DNA from: Sheuella sp.
Lineage (GTDB): Bacteria; Pseudomonadota; Gammaproteobacteria; Burkholderiales; Burkholderiaceae_B
Length of the DNA: 64,000 nt
Assembly (NCBI GenBank): GCA_030650995.1
Contig: JAUSCY010000142.1
Span: 1 to 64,000, forward strand
Reading direction: 5' to 3'
A model generated the notes under the pieces. That model was given only the letters and a program-made list of their open reading frames with translations, searched no databases and had not been told where the DNA came from. How positions within the stretch are numbered: position 1 is the first letter of the stretch; every line of letters begins with the position of its first letter. The position numbers and the translations under genes are program-made. Of the stretch, positions 8,774 through 18,837 are shown piece after piece.

Positions 8774-9448
8774 ATGAGTCAGGATAATTTGCTTCAGTGC
8801 ATTGAAATCCAAACCGCTCCCCACCCCACCCACAGCGTGGTCTGGCTGCACGGTCTGGGTGCGGACGGCAATGATTTTGCACCAATCGTTCCGGAGTTGC
8901 GCTTACGGGACTCGCTTGCAGTGCGTTTTGTATTTCCTCATGCGCCAGTCCAGCCCGTCACAATCAATGGTGGCATGGCGATGCGCTCCTGGTACGACAT
9001 TCTGGTGCCCAATCTGGTTCGCCTCGAAGACGAAAAAGGTATTCGTCAATCCGAACGGTCCGTTGACGCGCTGATTCAGCGTGAAGTCGCACGCGGCATA
9101 CCTACTGAAAAAATTGTCCTCGCAGGATTTTCACAAGGCTGTGCGATGACACTGCACACGGGTCTGCGTGCACCTTACAAATTAGCAGGCCTGATGGGGC
9201 TGTCCGGCTATCTGCCGCTCATTGACATGGCAGATACAGAGCATCATTCTGCCAACACCGACACGCCGATTTTCATGGCACACGGCACGCATGACCCGGT
9301 TGTAACGCTCGATCGCGCCGAAGCCTCGCATCAAAAACTCACCTCGCTTGGCTATCAGGTGCAATGGCATACCTACCCCATGCAGCACTCCGTTTGTCCA
9401 GAAGAGATCAGTGATATCTCAGCATTTTTAAATAAAGTTTTAACTTAA
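8774..9448 (+). CDS. Carboxylesterase/phospholipase-type alpha/beta hydrolase (EstB-like)
   Basis: Cytoplasmic serine esterase of the phospholipase/carboxylesterase family (Pseudomonas EstB, eukaryotic acyl-protein thioesterase). VVWLHGLGADGNDF forms the oxyanion-hole region; the nucleophile is in GFSQGCAM, the acid Asp in HGTHDPVV and the base His in MQHSVCPEE. 224 residues is usual. The ATG directly follows the darP stop, so translation is probably coupled. The natural substrate is unknown. Confidence 0.9.
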   Translation: MSQDNLLQCIEIQTAPHPTHSVVWLHGLGADGNDFAPIVPELRLRDSLAVRFVFPHAPVQPVTINGGMAMRSWYDILVPNLVRLEDEKGIRQSERSVDALIQREVARGIPTEKIVLAGFSQGCAMTLHTGLRAPYKLAGLMGLSGYLPLIDMADTEHHSANTDTPIFMAHGTHDPVVTLDRAEASHQKLTSLGYQVQWHTYPMQHSVCPEEISDISAFLNKVLT

Positions 9449-9470
9449 TTTAAATTGCAGCGCGGGAGTC

Positions 9471-11930
9471 CTAACTCACTGGTCGCGTAACCTGTAACTT
9501 CAGCCAGACGCGGCGCAGTGAAGGGTCCTCCGGATCAGGATCATTGGTAAATCCCAGACTGGTCATCAAGGCCAGCATGGGTTTGTTTTCCGAGAGCACC
9601 AGCCCATCTACATACTCCAGCCCCTGCTCAGTGGCGGCATCGATGAGTTTACGCATCAGCTTTGCCCCGAGGCCCTGGCGCTGCCAGTCATCACCGATCA
9701 CAAGCGCGTACTCTGCCCCTCTGCCATCGGCATGACGCAAATAATGCGCCAGGCCAATTACAGCGTCAGTTGGTAAACCGCGATTGGCAGGATTGGGGAC
9801 GCTCGTGGTGGCCACAAGTGCCAGCTCACGGTGATAGTCAATCTGCGTGTAGCGCGCCACCATGCGTGGCGTGAGCTCACGCATCATGGAGACGAAACGC
9901 ATATATCTGGACCGGTCAGACAAGCCTCGAATAAATTCCTGCAGTGCCTGGGCATCCTCTGGTCGAATCGGACGCAAGGTCCATTCTCGCGCATCGGAAA
10001 ACTGCAGGTGCTGCACCCACCGATAGGGATAAGGATGGATGGCCATATGCGGGTAGCCGCTGGATTGCGGATTCTGCGGTCTGGCTTGAAGATGCAATCC
10101 GACCGATACGCGTATGGCATACAGACCGTGAAGATTGGCGTATAGCGGATCGACCCGCAGTTCTTCAACATCAGGTAATTCTGAAATGAGTGTGGAAACT
10201 TTTTCCAGTGCCACGAGCAACGACTCGTGTACGTCTGGTGTGACATGCGAAGCAAGGCTGCGCTGCCAAAGCTGACTGCGCTTGACGAGCTGCCTGGCAA
10301 GATAGCGGTTCAGGGGAGGCAAATCCATCGCCTCATCTGGCCCCAACAGACTGGCCGCCGGACCACCAGCGGAAAAACGGATGACTGGACCAAATCGCCT
10401 GTCACACTCGACAATAATAGCCATTGGAACAAGATGCAACGCATCCTGCGACTCGGCCTCAGGCGAAAGCTTGATCGGAATATCAAATATCCCAAACAAG
10501 GTTTGTGCCTCCTGATCGGATAATTTGTAACGTCCTTCAGCTCGCACATCGGAGATCAATTTGCGGGCTGCCGATAAATCAGGCAAACGTCCTTCAGGCT
10601 CAGGCGGTTGCATTTGCTGCAACAACTGCTGGTTGTAGTGATAGCTCGCCAAAACACCAAAAGCATGTGCCGCAGACTCGGGCGTGCGAAAGGCAGGTGT
10701 ACCCGCCTCGTCTAACCTGCGTCGCAAAGGACGCATCCCGGCATCTCCCATGAAGCAAGTAATCACGGGTTTTCTCGCGTGCGGAGCGATGAGCGCAAGC
10801 TCCGTTGTCACGGCACCTAAATCTGCACGCGCATCAGGTGTCAACAATACCAGCACACCATCCACCGCAGGGTCTTCCAGCAATGAATCAAGCATCACCC
10901 GCGTCAACCCGGCGCTCATGGGCTGCTTGGTAATAACAGGATTCGTTGGCGAGGCGCCTGATTCAAGCAACTTGCCCAGTACTTTGCGCGTCGCAGCAGA
11001 TAATTCAGCCTTTAAAAACGGTACGCCTGTAGCAATCATGTCCAGTGCCATTTGAGCTGGACCACTGGCATTGGACATGATGGCCAGTCGCCGGCCTTTT
11101 GGGCGACGCGCATAACCAAGAACTTTCAGCGCGGAGAACAGCTGGAGAAAATAACGTACGCGTACAGCACCTGCCCGGCGCAATACAGCATCAAAAGTCG
11201 CATCTGCCAGCGCAGAGTCTTGAGCGCGTCCGACCTTAAGCACCACCACCGGCTTGACGCTGGCCGCAGCACGCAATGCGCTCATGAACGCACGCCCTAC
11301 ATCGATTTCTTCGAGATACAAAACAATACTATCGGTGCGAGGATCGGTTGCAAGATACTCCAGGATTTGCGGCAAGCGGGTGACGGCCTCCTCCCCGATT
11401 GCGACTGCAGTGGAAAACCCGAGATGCACATCCTCCGCCCAATCCATCAGTGCAGAGGCAATGCCGCGCGATTGCGCGACCAAAGCCAGACGGCCGCTGC
11501 GCGCAATATTCGGATATTGCGAGAGATTTAATCCTGCGTGTGGCCGTTGAAGACCAGCATTGGGACCAAGCAGCGCACAGTCGTGCAACAACGCCCATTC
11601 CCGGCAAAGCTCCCGGGTGCGCTCGGGGTAAGGGTCAACCACATCGTGAGGCAAAAGAATCATTGCGCGCGGCCGTGCGCGCACCAGTTGCATCAGCGTC
11701 TCTGACAGCCTCTGCGGCGCCATGCAGACCAGCGCAAGGTCGAGGCGTGCACCAGGCGCGACCCCCTCAAGCGCCTCAGGCACGATAATTGGCTGACCGT
11801 ATTGACACTCGACGCGCGTGAAATGACCGCGCAATCCTTCGGGTTGCGTGTGCGCAATCGGAATAGGTCTGTCCCCCACTACCAGCAGGGTACGAGGCTC
11901 GAACAATGGGTCAAAAGCATGGCGCAGCAT
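9471..11930 (-). CDS. CoA-binding/acyl-CoA synthetase (ADP-forming)-like protein fused to a GNAT acetyltransferase, with shortened ATP-grasp
   Basis: Pat/PatZ-type protein: in relatives the C-terminal GNAT domain acetylates lysines of enzymes such as acetyl-CoA synthetase, while the NDP-forming acyl-CoA synthetase-like part senses acetyl-CoA. Order seen: CoA-binding Rossmann domain (about 1-130), two succinyl-CoA-ligase-like domains (about 140-430), remnant ATP-grasp (about 450-630), GNAT (about 650-815, with the acetyl-CoA loop QRQGLG). At 819 residues it is shorter than E. coli PatZ. Only about ten residues lie between FDIPIKL and the FGPVIRFSAGG motif, where about 80 residues holding the ATP-binding lysine are normally found. 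The frame is intact, so this looks like a fixed architecture rather than decay. Confidence 0.87.
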   Translation of the reverse strand: MLRHAFDPLFEPRTLLVVGDRPIPIAHTQPEGLRGHFTRVECQYGQPIIVPEALEGVAPGARLDLALVCMAPQRLSETLMQLVRARPRAMILLPHDVVDPYPERTRELCREWALLHDCALLGPNAGLQRPHAGLNLSQYPNIARSGRLALVAQSRGIASALMDWAEDVHLGFSTAVAIGEEAVTRLPQILEYLATDPRTDSIVLYLEEIDVGRAFMSALRAAASVKPVVVLKVGRAQDSALADATFDAVLRRAGAVRVRYFLQLFSALKVLGYARRPKGRRLAIMSNASGPAQMALDMIATGVPFLKAELSAATRKVLGKLLESGASPTNPVITKQPMSAGLTRVMLDSLLEDPAVDGVLVLLTPDARADLGAVTTELALIAPHARKPVITCFMGDAGMRPLRRRLDEAGTPAFRTPESAAHAFGVLASYHYNQQLLQQMQPPEPEGRLPDLSAARKLISDVRAEGRYKLSDQEAQTLFGIFDIPIKLSPEAESQDALHLVPMAIIVECDRRFGPVIRFSAGGPAASLLGPDEAMDLPPLNRYLARQLVKRSQLWQRSLASHVTPDVHESLLVALEKVSTLISELPDVEELRVDPLYANLHGLYAIRVSVGLHLQARPQNPQSSGYPHMAIHPYPYRWVQHLQFSDAREWTLRPIRPEDAQALQEFIRGLSDRSRYMRFVSMMRELTPRMVARYTQIDYHRELALVATTSVPNPANRGLPTDAVIGLAHYLRHADGRGAEYALVIGDDWQRQGLGAKLMRKLIDAATEQGLEYVDGLVLSENKPMLALMTSLGFTNDPDPEDPSLRRVWLKLQVTRPVS

Positions 11931-11977
11931 AATAGTCGGCGCTCTCTACTAAAATAGACCCCATCTTAACAACTTAC

Positions 11978-12005
11978 GTTTGATGCGTAGTGATCTACAT
12001 CAAAC
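11978..12005. promoter_or_regulatory. Inverted repeat between the GNAT-fusion gene and gltX
   Basis: A perfect 8-bp inverted repeat, GTTTGATG at 11978-11985 and CATCAAAC at 11998-12005, with a 12-base centre that itself contains GTAG/CTAC. It lies in the 90-base divergent promoter region, just before gltX. It could be an operator for either gene or a leader hairpin of gltX. Confidence 0.35.
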
Positions 12006-12020
12006 AACTGGCCCTTTTCA

Positions 12021-13436
12021 ATGACCTTAGCAATGACAACTTCCTGCACACCCGTCCGTACCCGCTTTGCCCCATCTCCAACAGGTTTTTTACATCTGGG
12101 AGGGGCCCGCACGGCACTGTTTGCATGGGCCTTCGCCAGACATTTTGGCGGCACATTTATCCTGCGTATAGAAGACACTGATCTTGAGCGTTCGACTCCT
12201 CAGGCGGTCCAGGCGATACTCGATGGCATGCAATGGCTGGGCCTGTCGCCCGATGAAGGTCCCTTCTACCAGATGCAGCACATGGAACGCTATCGCGAAG
12301 TGGTGGCATCCATGCTGGCTGAAGGCACCGCCTATCATTGCTACAGCTCTCCTGAAGAAGTCGAGGCCATGCGGGAACGTGCCCGCGCGAAAGGCGAAAA
12401 ACCACGCTATGACGGCACCTGGCGTCCGGAACCTGGCAAATCACTGCCTGCCATTCCTGCAGACCGCAAACCTGTGGTGCGCTTTAAAAGCCCGCAGGGT
12501 GGCGCAACCTCGTGGGTGGACCTGGTCAAAGGACCAATCAGTTTTGACAACACAGAGCTCGACGATCTGGTGATTGCGCGTCCTGACGGCACACCGACCT
12601 ACAATTTTTGTGTGGTGGTCGATGACTGGGATATGCGCATTACCCACGTGCTGCGTGGTGATGATCACGTGAACAACACGCCGCGCCAGATTACGATCCT
12701 GCGTGCACTGGGTGCTCCTGTGCCAGAGTATGGTCATGTGCCAATGATCCTGGGACCGGACGGCGAAAAGCTCTCTAAACGCCACGGGGCAGTCAGTGTG
12801 ATGGAGTACGACCGCGACGGATATCTTCCAGAGGCCATGATTAACTACCTGGCCAGGTTAGGCTGGAGCCATGGTGATGACGAACTCTTCTCACGCGAAC
12901 AACTGGTCAGCTGGTTTGACCCGCAGCACTTATCCAAATCAGCTGCGCAGTGGGACCCAAAGAAACTTAACTGGGTGAGCGCGCATTACATCAAACACAG
13001 CGATGATGCAGCGCTGGTCCAGGCCATCGCTCACCGCATCGCATCCCGCGGGGGCGACACACAACGTGCAGACATGCTGCAAGTCGTCAAATTATTGAAA
13101 GACCGTGCGGAAACGCTAGAGCAACTGGCCGATGCAGCCATGCTTTTTTGCGGAGATTTCGCGCAACCGTCAGAAGAACTGGCGGCCCAGTACCTGACTG
13201 AAACCGCACGCAATGCGCTGCGCGACTTTGCTGTTCAGGCCGAAGATATTGTCTGGACGCGTGAAGCCATCTCAGTAGTGATCAAGAACATTCTGGCCAG
13301 TCACACCCTGAAAATGCCACAACTGGCCATACCTCTTCGCGTTGCGGTGGCTGGTACGACCCAGACGCCTGCCATTGATGCGGTATTGGAAATACTGGGC
13401 AAGCAAACCGTGCTTGCCCGACTGGCGGCAATATAA
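12021..13436 (+). CDS. gltX: Glutamyl-tRNA synthetase
   Basis: Class I synthetase charging tRNA-Glu. The HIGH-type motif appears as [10 protein letters not shown] just after RFAPSPTG, and the KMSKS-type motif as EKLSKRHG; the DxxNNTPRQ block ([11 protein letters not shown]) is also present. 471 residues is normal. Start taken at ATG 12021; an in-frame ATG four codons later is possible. Convergent with the following lipoprotein gene, six bases between stops. Confidence 0.97.
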   Translation: MTLAMTTSCTPVRTRFAPSPTGFLHLGGARTALFAWAFARHFGGTFILRIEDTDLERSTPQAVQAILDGMQWLGLSPDEGPFYQMQHMERYREVVASMLAEGTAYHCYSSPEEVEAMRERARAKGEKPRYDGTWRPEPGKSLPAIPADRKPVVRFKSPQGGATSWVDLVKGPISFDNTELDDLVIARPDGTPTYNFCVVVDDWDMRITHVLRGDDHVNNTPRQITILRALGAPVPEYGHVPMILGPDGEKLSKRHGAVSVMEYDRDGYLPEAMINYLARLGWSHGDDELFSREQLVSWFDPQHLSKSAAQWDPKKLNWVSAHYIKHSDDAALVQAIAHRIASRGGDTQRADMLQVVKLLKDRAETLEQLADAAMLFCGDFAQPSEELAAQYLTETARNALRDFAVQAEDIVWTREAISVVIKNILASHTLKMPQLAIPLRVAVAGTTQTPAIDAVLEILGKQTVLARLAAI

Positions 13437-13442
13437 GAGAAC

Positions 13443-13976
13443 TTAGAGCAGTCTGAAACTGTCCTGAACTTTTTTTGCAAAGGATGGCTTGCTGTCGGGA
13501 CGATCCAGGCGGTAAGTCAACCGGTTAGTGTCCACTTTATCAACGATGTAGGTTGACGAATAGATCGGATCTTTAAAGTCGACCAACTCACCGTTGGACC
13601 GACTGACTCGAGTTATGAATTTACCCGCGGGGGCTTCCCAGCAGCCGGTCTCACGCAGTTCGGAGCGGATATTGCGCCCCTGCTTGACGCGTGTCTGCTG
13701 CTTGAGTTTGCCATCTGCACTGAGCGTGAGCAGGGTCTGCATCTCACCAGCCACGCCAGCTTGCTTGCTGACCAGATACCAGGTTCCAATCAAAGGGTTG
13801 CCTGCATTGGGCGTTACACAAACAGGCTCGACAGCTCCGGCAGGCGCAGGAATCACAGGAGAATCCTGATGTCTGGGCAAACCACATGCGGTCAACAATC
13901 CGAATAATGTCAACATCAGGCTGGCGCGAACAAACCGCCTGCTTCCAACCATCCCGAACAAGACTGCTCCCGACAT
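13443..13976 (-). CDS. Hypothetical lipoprotein
   Basis: Not assigned to a known function. A hydrophobic stretch ending in the lipobox LTAC (LTLFGLLTACG) marks a lipoprotein signal peptide, so the product should be lipid-anchored in the envelope. The mature part is about 145 residues, with NPLIGTWYLVSKQAG near its start (lipocalin-like entry motif GTWYLV) and mainly alternating beta pattern afterwards, which suggests a small beta-barrel or sandwich. ATG at 13976 is chosen for GGAG five bases upstream; 13952 is also possible. The frame extends to 14051 without a better start. Confidence 0.7.
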   Translation of the reverse strand: MSGAVLFGMVGSRRFVRASLMLTLFGLLTACGLPRHQDSPVIPAPAGAVEPVCVTPNAGNPLIGTWYLVSKQAGVAGEMQTLLTLSADGKLKQQTRVKQGRNIRSELRETGCWEAPAGKFITRVSRSNGELVDFKDPIYSSTYIVDKVDTNRLTYRLDRPDSKPSFAKKVQDSFRLL

Positions 13977-14096
13977 TACAGCTCCATAAATTACGTTTGA
14001 ACTAAACCAGCGCGATATCGACATATTGCAGTAAATATGGAGGCGTGCCACGACAATTTTTATATCTATTTACTTAGCTGTACGCATTATTGGCTT

Positions 14097-14225
14097 TTAC
14101 ACCACACTCTGGCTTTCGCCCCCGAACTCAGGTGCGAGCGTTTGCAGGCGTACATGCACTCCAGAATGACTATGTTTTACCAGTGTCTGCGCAATGACTT
14201 CATCCAGGATCTTGTGAATGCGCAC
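14097..14225 (-). CDS. Possible small ORF divergent from nrdA (42 aa)
   Basis: Not recognised. On the minus strand GTG at 14225, preceded by GAGG six bases upstream, opens a 42-codon frame ending in TAA at 14099-14097; an earlier GTG at 14237 would give 46 residues. The product begins MRIHKILDEVIAQTL and ends GGESQSVV. Codon choice looks like the neighbours, and no longer frame competes. It could be a true small protein, a relic, or chance. Confidence 0.3.
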   Translation of the reverse strand: MRIHKILDEVIAQTLVKHSHSGVHVRLQTLAPEFGGESQSVV

Positions 14226-14275
14226 CCAGAACCTCACTAGGGATAACGATAGTCAAAAAATATTGGAAAAGACTA

Positions 14276-14304
14276 TTGCCGGGATAGCGCCAACCTACTA
14301 GAAT
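14276..14304 (+). promoter_or_regulatory. nrdAB promoter
   Basis: TTGCCG (14276-14281), a 17-base spacer and TAGAAT (14299-14304). This predicts a start near 14311 and a leader of about 150 bases. The NrdR-box-like pair overlaps the -10 and the start point. Apart from this and the small ORF candidate, I see nothing gene-like in the 486 bases between the lipoprotein gene and nrdA. Confidence 0.6.
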
Positions 14305-14341
14305 TGGTGTCAGTTGGATAGAAAAACACTACATGTAGTAG
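14295..14341. promoter_or_regulatory. Pair of NrdR-box-like palindromes
   Basis: Two 16-bp elements, CTACTAGAATTGGTGT (14295-14310) and ACACTACATGTAGTAG (14326-14341), separated by 15 bases so that their centres are 31 bp (three helical turns) apart. This is the arrangement described for NrdR boxes in front of ribonucleotide reductase operons. The second box has a perfect 10-bp core dyad; the first is weaker. NrdR, an ATP-cone repressor, would block RNA polymerase here. nrdR is not in the window. Confidence 0.6.
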
Positions 14342-14423
14342 CTGGGACAGGCCATTGCGATGTCTTGTGCATCGGCAATAAGCCAAAAAAAACCTTCGAA
14401 AACTATTCAAAACCATACTTCTT

Positions 14424-14441
14424 GCGAGGCACAGGCCTCGC
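14424..14441 (+). other. Short hairpin in the nrdA leader
   Basis: Perfect 7-bp stem GCGAGGC/GCCTCGC with a four-base loop, ending nine bases before the AGGAG ribosome site (14451-14455). It could affect mRNA stability or translation; no direct evidence. Confidence 0.4.
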
Positions 14442-14462
14442 TTAATTTGCAGGAGCGCTTTA

Positions 14463-17375
14463 ATGCAAACAACTTCCAGCACAGTGTCCAGATCAGATAC
14501 CGTCCCTCATTTCGCGCAATCAGATGCGCCTATTACCGAGGCGATCTGGAGCCAGTACCACATCATCAGGCGTAATGGCTCAGTCGTGAATTTTGAGCCG
14601 AGCAAAATTGGTATTGCCATGACCAAAGCCTTTCTGGCGGTCAATGGCGGCCAAGGCGCAGCCTCGGCACGTGTGCGAGAGATCGTTGAGTCCTTAACAC
14701 GCCAGGTCGTGTCTGCGCTGGTGCGCAGCCGTCCAAATGGCGGCACCTTCCATATTGAAGACGTGCAAGATGCCGTGGAGCTGTCCTTGATGCGCTCAGG
14801 CGAGCATGATGTCGCACGCTCTTACGTTCTGTATCGTGAGCGTCGCTCACAAGAGCGCGCTCAGGCTAATGCCGAGCAGGCTCCTGTTGCTGCGTCGACC
14901 ATGCACGTGACCGACAATGGCATCCGTAAACCGCTTGATCTGGCTAAGCTTCAAGCGACGATTGAATCTGCAGGCTTTGGTCTGGGTGATTTTGTCGATA
15001 CGGTATCAATCCAGAAAGAAACACTGAAAAACCTGTACGACGGCGTGCCGATCGAAGAAGTTTACAAATCAGCCATTCTTGCAGCACGTCAGATGGTTGA
15101 AAACGATCCTGCCTACACAAAAGTCACTGCGCGCCTGTTGCTGCACACGATCCGTAATGAAGTCCTGGGCGAAGAAGTCTCCCAGGAGGACATGAACACA
15201 CGCTACGCGACATATTTCCCTACCTTTATCAAGCGCGGCGTTGAGGGCGGCCTGCTCAACTCTGAGCTGTCGCGCTATGACCTGCCCCGTCTGGCCGCCG
15301 CACTCGATGCGAGCCGTGACATGCAGTTCGACTATCTCGGTCTGCAAACACTGTATGACCGATATTTCCTTCATATCCGTGGTCAGCGTATCGAACTGCC
15401 CCAGGTGTTCTTCATGCGCGTCGCGATGGGTCTGGCAATCGCCGAGATCGACCGCGAAGCCCGCGCCATCGAGTTCTACCAGATCCTGTCGTCTTTTGAC
15501 TTCATGAGCTCAACCCCGACGCTGTTCAATGCAGGCACGCTGCACTCGCAGCTCTCCTCCTGCTACCTCTCTACCGTTTCGGATAACCTGGATGGCATTT
15601 ACGAAGCCATTAAAGACAATGCGCTGCTTGCCAAATACGCGGGTGGTCTGGGCAATGACTGGACACCGGTGCGTGCGATGCGCAGTCACATCAAGGGTAC
15701 CAATGGCGAAAGTCAGGGCGTTGTGCCATTCCTGAAAGTCGTCAATGACACCGCAGTCGCAGTGAACCAGGGTGGCAAACGCAAAGGCGCAGTCTGCTGC
15801 TATCTCGAATCATGGCATCTCGATATCGAAGAATTCCTCGACCTGCGCAAGAACACCGGTGACGAGCGTCGCCGTACGCACGACATGAACACCGCTAACT
15901 GGATTCCCGACCTGTTCATGAAACGCGTCATCGAGGGTGGCGACTGGACGCTGTTCTCGCCATCAGACTGTCCTGACCTGCATGAGAAAGTCGGCGAAGC
16001 TTTTGAGAAAGCCTATACAGGCTACGAAGCAAAAACCGAGCGTGGCGAACTCACGCTGTTCAAGAAAATGCCCGCTATCAATCTGTGGCGCAAGATGCTC
16101 TCGATGCTGTTTGAAACCGGCCACCCATGGATCACATTCAAAGATCCCTGCAATATCCGTTCACCACAGCAACACGTCGGTGTCGTTCATAGTTCAAACC
16201 TCTGCACCGAGATCACGCTCAACACGAACGAATCCGAAATCGCAGTTTGCAACCTCGGTTCAGTGAACCTGCTAGCTCACCTCAAGCAAAACGCTGATGG
16301 TTCGCACGTACTCGATCAGGACAAGCTGCAGCGCACCATCAAAATCGCAATGCGCATGCTCGACAATGTGATCGACATCAACTATTACGCTGTCGACAAA
16401 GCGCGCAACTCCAACGTACGTCACCGTCCTGTCGGTATGGGCATCATGGGATTCCAGGACTGCCTGCATGTCATGCGCGTGCCTTACGCATCACAGCAAG
16501 CGATTGAGTTCGCAGATCGTTCGATGGAAGCAGTTTGCTATTACGCATACGGCGCATCAAGCGATCTGGCAGCAGAGCGTGGTCGTTACGCAAGCTTTGA
16601 TGGCTCGTTGTGGTCACAAGGAATCCTGCCGCACGACTCCGTTGCGTTGCTGCGCAAACATCGCGGTGGCTATGTTGAAGTTGATGATTCCATCACAATG
16701 GATTGGGATTCGTTGCGTGCACGCATCAAACAACAAGGTATGCGCAATTCGAATTGTGTTGCTATTGCCCCAACCGCAACAATATCGAATATTATCGGTG
16801 TGTCTGCGTGCATCGAACCAACATATCAAAACTTGTACGTTAAATCGAACCTCTCCGGCGAGTTCACTGTCGTTAACGAACACCTTGTTCGTGACCTCAA
16901 AAAACTCGGACTCTGGGATGAAGTCATGGTCGCCGATCTGAAATACTTTGACGGCAGCTTGTCCCGCATCGATCGCGTTCCCGCTGATCTGAGAGCCCTA
17001 TACGCTACCGCTTTTGAAGTCGAACCCAGCTGGATCGTCGAATGCGCATCACGTCGCCAGAAATGGATTGACCAGGCACAATCGCTCAATATCTATATGG
17101 CAGGCGCTTCGGGCAAAAAACTTGATGACACTTACAAGCTCGCCTGGCTGCGCGGTCTCAAAACAACCTACTATCTGCGCACGCTGGGTGCAACGAGCGC
17201 TGAAAAATCTACTGGCCGTGGTGGTGAACTCAATGCCGTCAATTCCTCAGGTGCAAGCTCCACAACAGGTACTTTCGCTTCCGCTCAGGTCATGCCTGAG
17301 CCGGAAATTCTCGGTGTTGCCTGCACGATGAGACCTGGCGATCCAGGTTTCGAAGAATGCGAAGCCTGCCAATAA
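14463..17375 (+). CDS. nrdA: Ribonucleoside-diphosphate reductase subunit alpha (class Ia)
   Basis: Catalytic subunit that makes dNDPs from NDPs using a radical from NrdB. At 970 residues it is much longer than E. coli NrdA (761) because of two N-terminal ATP-cones (about 35-135 and 145-245), the overall activity switch; the second starts without a full first strand and may be degenerate. Catalytic features: SQLSSCYL (active-site Cys), NLCTEI (Asn, thiyl-radical Cys and Glu), AVCNLGS (partner Cys), [10 protein letters not shown], and the C-terminal shuttle pair in ECEACQ. AGGAG lies seven bases before the ATG. nrdB follows after 19 bases. Confidence 0.98.
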   Translation: MQTTSSTVSRSDTVPHFAQSDAPITEAIWSQYHIIRRNGSVVNFEPSKIGIAMTKAFLAVNGGQGAASARVREIVESLTRQVVSALVRSRPNGGTFHIEDVQDAVELSLMRSGEHDVARSYVLYRERRSQERAQANAEQAPVAASTMHVTDNGIRKPLDLAKLQATIESAGFGLGDFVDTVSIQKETLKNLYDGVPIEEVYKSAILAARQMVENDPAYTKVTARLLLHTIRNEVLGEEVSQEDMNTRYATYFPTFIKRGVEGGLLNSELSRYDLPRLAAALDASRDMQFDYLGLQTLYDRYFLHIRGQRIELPQVFFMRVAMGLAIAEIDREARAIEFYQILSSFDFMSSTPTLFNAGTLHSQLSSCYLSTVSDNLDGIYEAIKDNALLAKYAGGLGNDWTPVRAMRSHIKGTNGESQGVVPFLKVVNDTAVAVNQGGKRKGAVCCYLESWHLDIEEFLDLRKNTGDERRRTHDMNTANWIPDLFMKRVIEGGDWTLFSPSDCPDLHEKVGEAFEKAYTGYEAKTERGELTLFKKMPAINLWRKMLSMLFETGHPWITFKDPCNIRSPQQHVGVVHSSNLCTEITLNTNESEIAVCNLGSVNLLAHLKQNADGSHVLDQDKLQRTIKIAMRMLDNVIDINYYAVDKARNSNVRHRPVGMGIMGFQDCLHVMRVPYASQQAIEFADRSMEAVCYYAYGASSDLAAERGRYASFDGSLWSQGILPHDSVALLRKHRGGYVEVDDSITMDWDSLRARIKQQGMRNSNCVAIAPTATISNIIGVSACIEPTYQNLYVKSNLSGEFTVVNEHLVRDLKKLGLWDEVMVADLKYFDGSLSRIDRVPADLRALYATAFEVEPSWIVECASRRQKWIDQAQSLNIYMAGASGKKLDDTYKLAWLRGLKTTYYLRTLGATSAEKSTGRGGELNAVNSSGASSTTGTFASAQVMPEPEILGVACTMRPGDPGFEECEACQ

Positions 17376-17394
17376 CAATATCGAGAATATAAAA

Positions 17395-18573
17395 ATGCTT
17401 ACTTGGAACGACGAACCTCTCCAGTCAACCACACCACCTCCCGGTGCAACACCCGCTTCGGCCTCGCAGCCGATGCGTGGCGCAACGGGCGTGTTTGGAG
17501 ACTCTGCATTACCTACACCCGGTCTCACACAGAAACCCGTTGCGGCTGATCCCGCAACGCGTGTCAATGCTGCAGACAAACGCATCATCAACGGCAAGAC
17601 CGATGTCAACCAGCTCGTACCGTTCAAGTACAAATGGGCCTGGGAAAAATACATCGCGACCTGCGCGAATCACTGGATGCCCCAAGAGATCAACATGTCA
17701 CGCGACATCGCTCTCTGGAAAAATCCAAATGGCCTGACCGATGATGAGCGTCGCATCATCATGCGTAACCTCGGTTTCTTTGTGACAGCTGATTCGTTGG
17801 CTGCAAACAACATTGTGCTGGGTACCTATCGCCACATCACAGCACCCGAATGTCGCCAGTTTTTACTGCGTCAGGCATTCGAAGAAGCGATTCACACCCA
17901 TGCTTATCAATACATTGTTGAGAGTCTGGATCTGGACGAATCAGAAATTTTTAATGCTTACAACGAAGTTAAATCCATCCGCGATAAAGATGAATTTCTC
18001 ATTCCCTTTATCGATGCGATCGCGGATCCAAACTTTAAAACAGGTACTCCCGAGGCCGACCAGACACTGCTGAAGTCACTCATTGTTTTTGCCTGCCTGA
18101 TGGAAGGACTGTTCTTCTACGTAGGTTTCACGCAGATTCTTGCGTTGGGCCGTCAGAACAAAATGACAGGAGCCGCCGAACAATACATGTACATCCTGCG
18201 CGATGAATCCATGCATTGCAATTTCGGTATCGACCTGATCAACACCATCAAGCTTGAAAATCCACACCTCTGGACACCAGCGTTCCGTGAAGAGATTCGC
18301 GGTCTGTTTGCGAAAGCTGTTGACCTTGAATATGCATATGCTGAAGACACGATGCCGCGCGGTGTGTTGGGTTTGAATGCACCAATGTTCAAATCATATT
18401 TACGCTTTATTGCAAATCGTCGTTGCCAACAGATTGGAATTGAGCCATTATTCGCACAGGAAGAAAATCCGTTCCCTTGGATGGCTGAAATGATTGACTT
18501 AAAGAAGGAACGTAATTTCTTCGAAACACGTGTGATCGAGTATCAGACTGGCGGTGCCCTGAACTGGGAATAA
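17395..18573 (+). CDS. nrdB: Ribonucleoside-diphosphate reductase subunit beta (class Ia)
   Basis: Ferritin-like diiron subunit that holds the stable tyrosyl radical. The radical Tyr is Y171 in EAIHTHAYQ, with iron ligands E164 and H167 just before, and the second helix pair shows ESMHCNFG. A low-complexity Ser/Thr/Pro-rich N-terminal extension of about 45 residues precedes the fold. The C-terminus GGALNWE is the tail that docks on NrdA. Co-transcribed with nrdA. Confidence 0.98.
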   Translation: MLTWNDEPLQSTTPPPGATPASASQPMRGATGVFGDSALPTPGLTQKPVAADPATRVNAADKRIINGKTDVNQLVPFKYKWAWEKYIATCANHWMPQEINMSRDIALWKNPNGLTDDERRIIMRNLGFFVTADSLAANNIVLGTYRHITAPECRQFLLRQAFEEAIHTHAYQYIVESLDLDESEIFNAYNEVKSIRDKDEFLIPFIDAIADPNFKTGTPEADQTLLKSLIVFACLMEGLFFYVGFTQILALGRQNKMTGAAEQYMYILRDESMHCNFGIDLINTIKLENPHLWTPAFREEIRGLFAKAVDLEYAYAEDTMPRGVLGLNAPMFKSYLRFIANRRCQQIGIEPLFAQEENPFPWMAEMIDLKKERNFFETRVIEYQTGGALNWE

Positions 18574-18837
18574 TTCGCTTTGTCAGAGTCTTGACACACT
18601 GCAGTACTTTGTCGGCGGGAGTGCGGTTAACCCACCGATGCCATTTGAATTGGTTCGCGCAATAGGTGCGAGAGGCAGTTCAAATGGCTGTGCCGTATTC
18701 ATTAGCACAAACCGTTGTTCTACCGCAGGATGGGTAGTGGTTTGTTCCTATGAATAACTCGGGCGACATGAAATCCCATGGTGGGATGAGTCAAGCACGG
18801 GTTTAATGTTTGGGACCCTGAACTAAGGAGTATTACC
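18574..18837 (+). other. Structured non-coding stretch between nrdB and the H1-like gene
   Basis: No convincing gene in 264 bases, but three inverted repeats: 18640-18649 with 18679-18688 (perfect 10 bp GCCATTTGAA/TTCAAATGGC, with an inner TCGC/GCGA); 18707-18713 with 18739-18745 (ACAAACC/GGTTTGT, enclosing CTACC/GGTAG); and 18773-18778 with 18782-18787 (ATCCCA/TGGGAT). A perfect -35 hexamer TTGACA is at 18591-18596 without a good -10 at normal spacing. It may be a structured 5' leader of the H1-like gene, a small RNA, or the 3' end of nrdAB. Confidence 0.45.

Noticed and set aside
11052-11531. A 159-codon plus-strand frame inside the GNAT-fusion gene
   Set aside because: Shadow of the reverse gene with no ribosome site and unnatural composition.
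14037-14240. A 67-codon plus-strand frame before nrdA
   Set aside because: High in Cys, His and Trp, no ribosome site; the minus-strand small frame in the same place has better codon use.
18591-18596. TTGACA as promoter of the H1-like gene
   Set aside because: No acceptable -10 at 15-19 bases, so only noted as part of the structured region.
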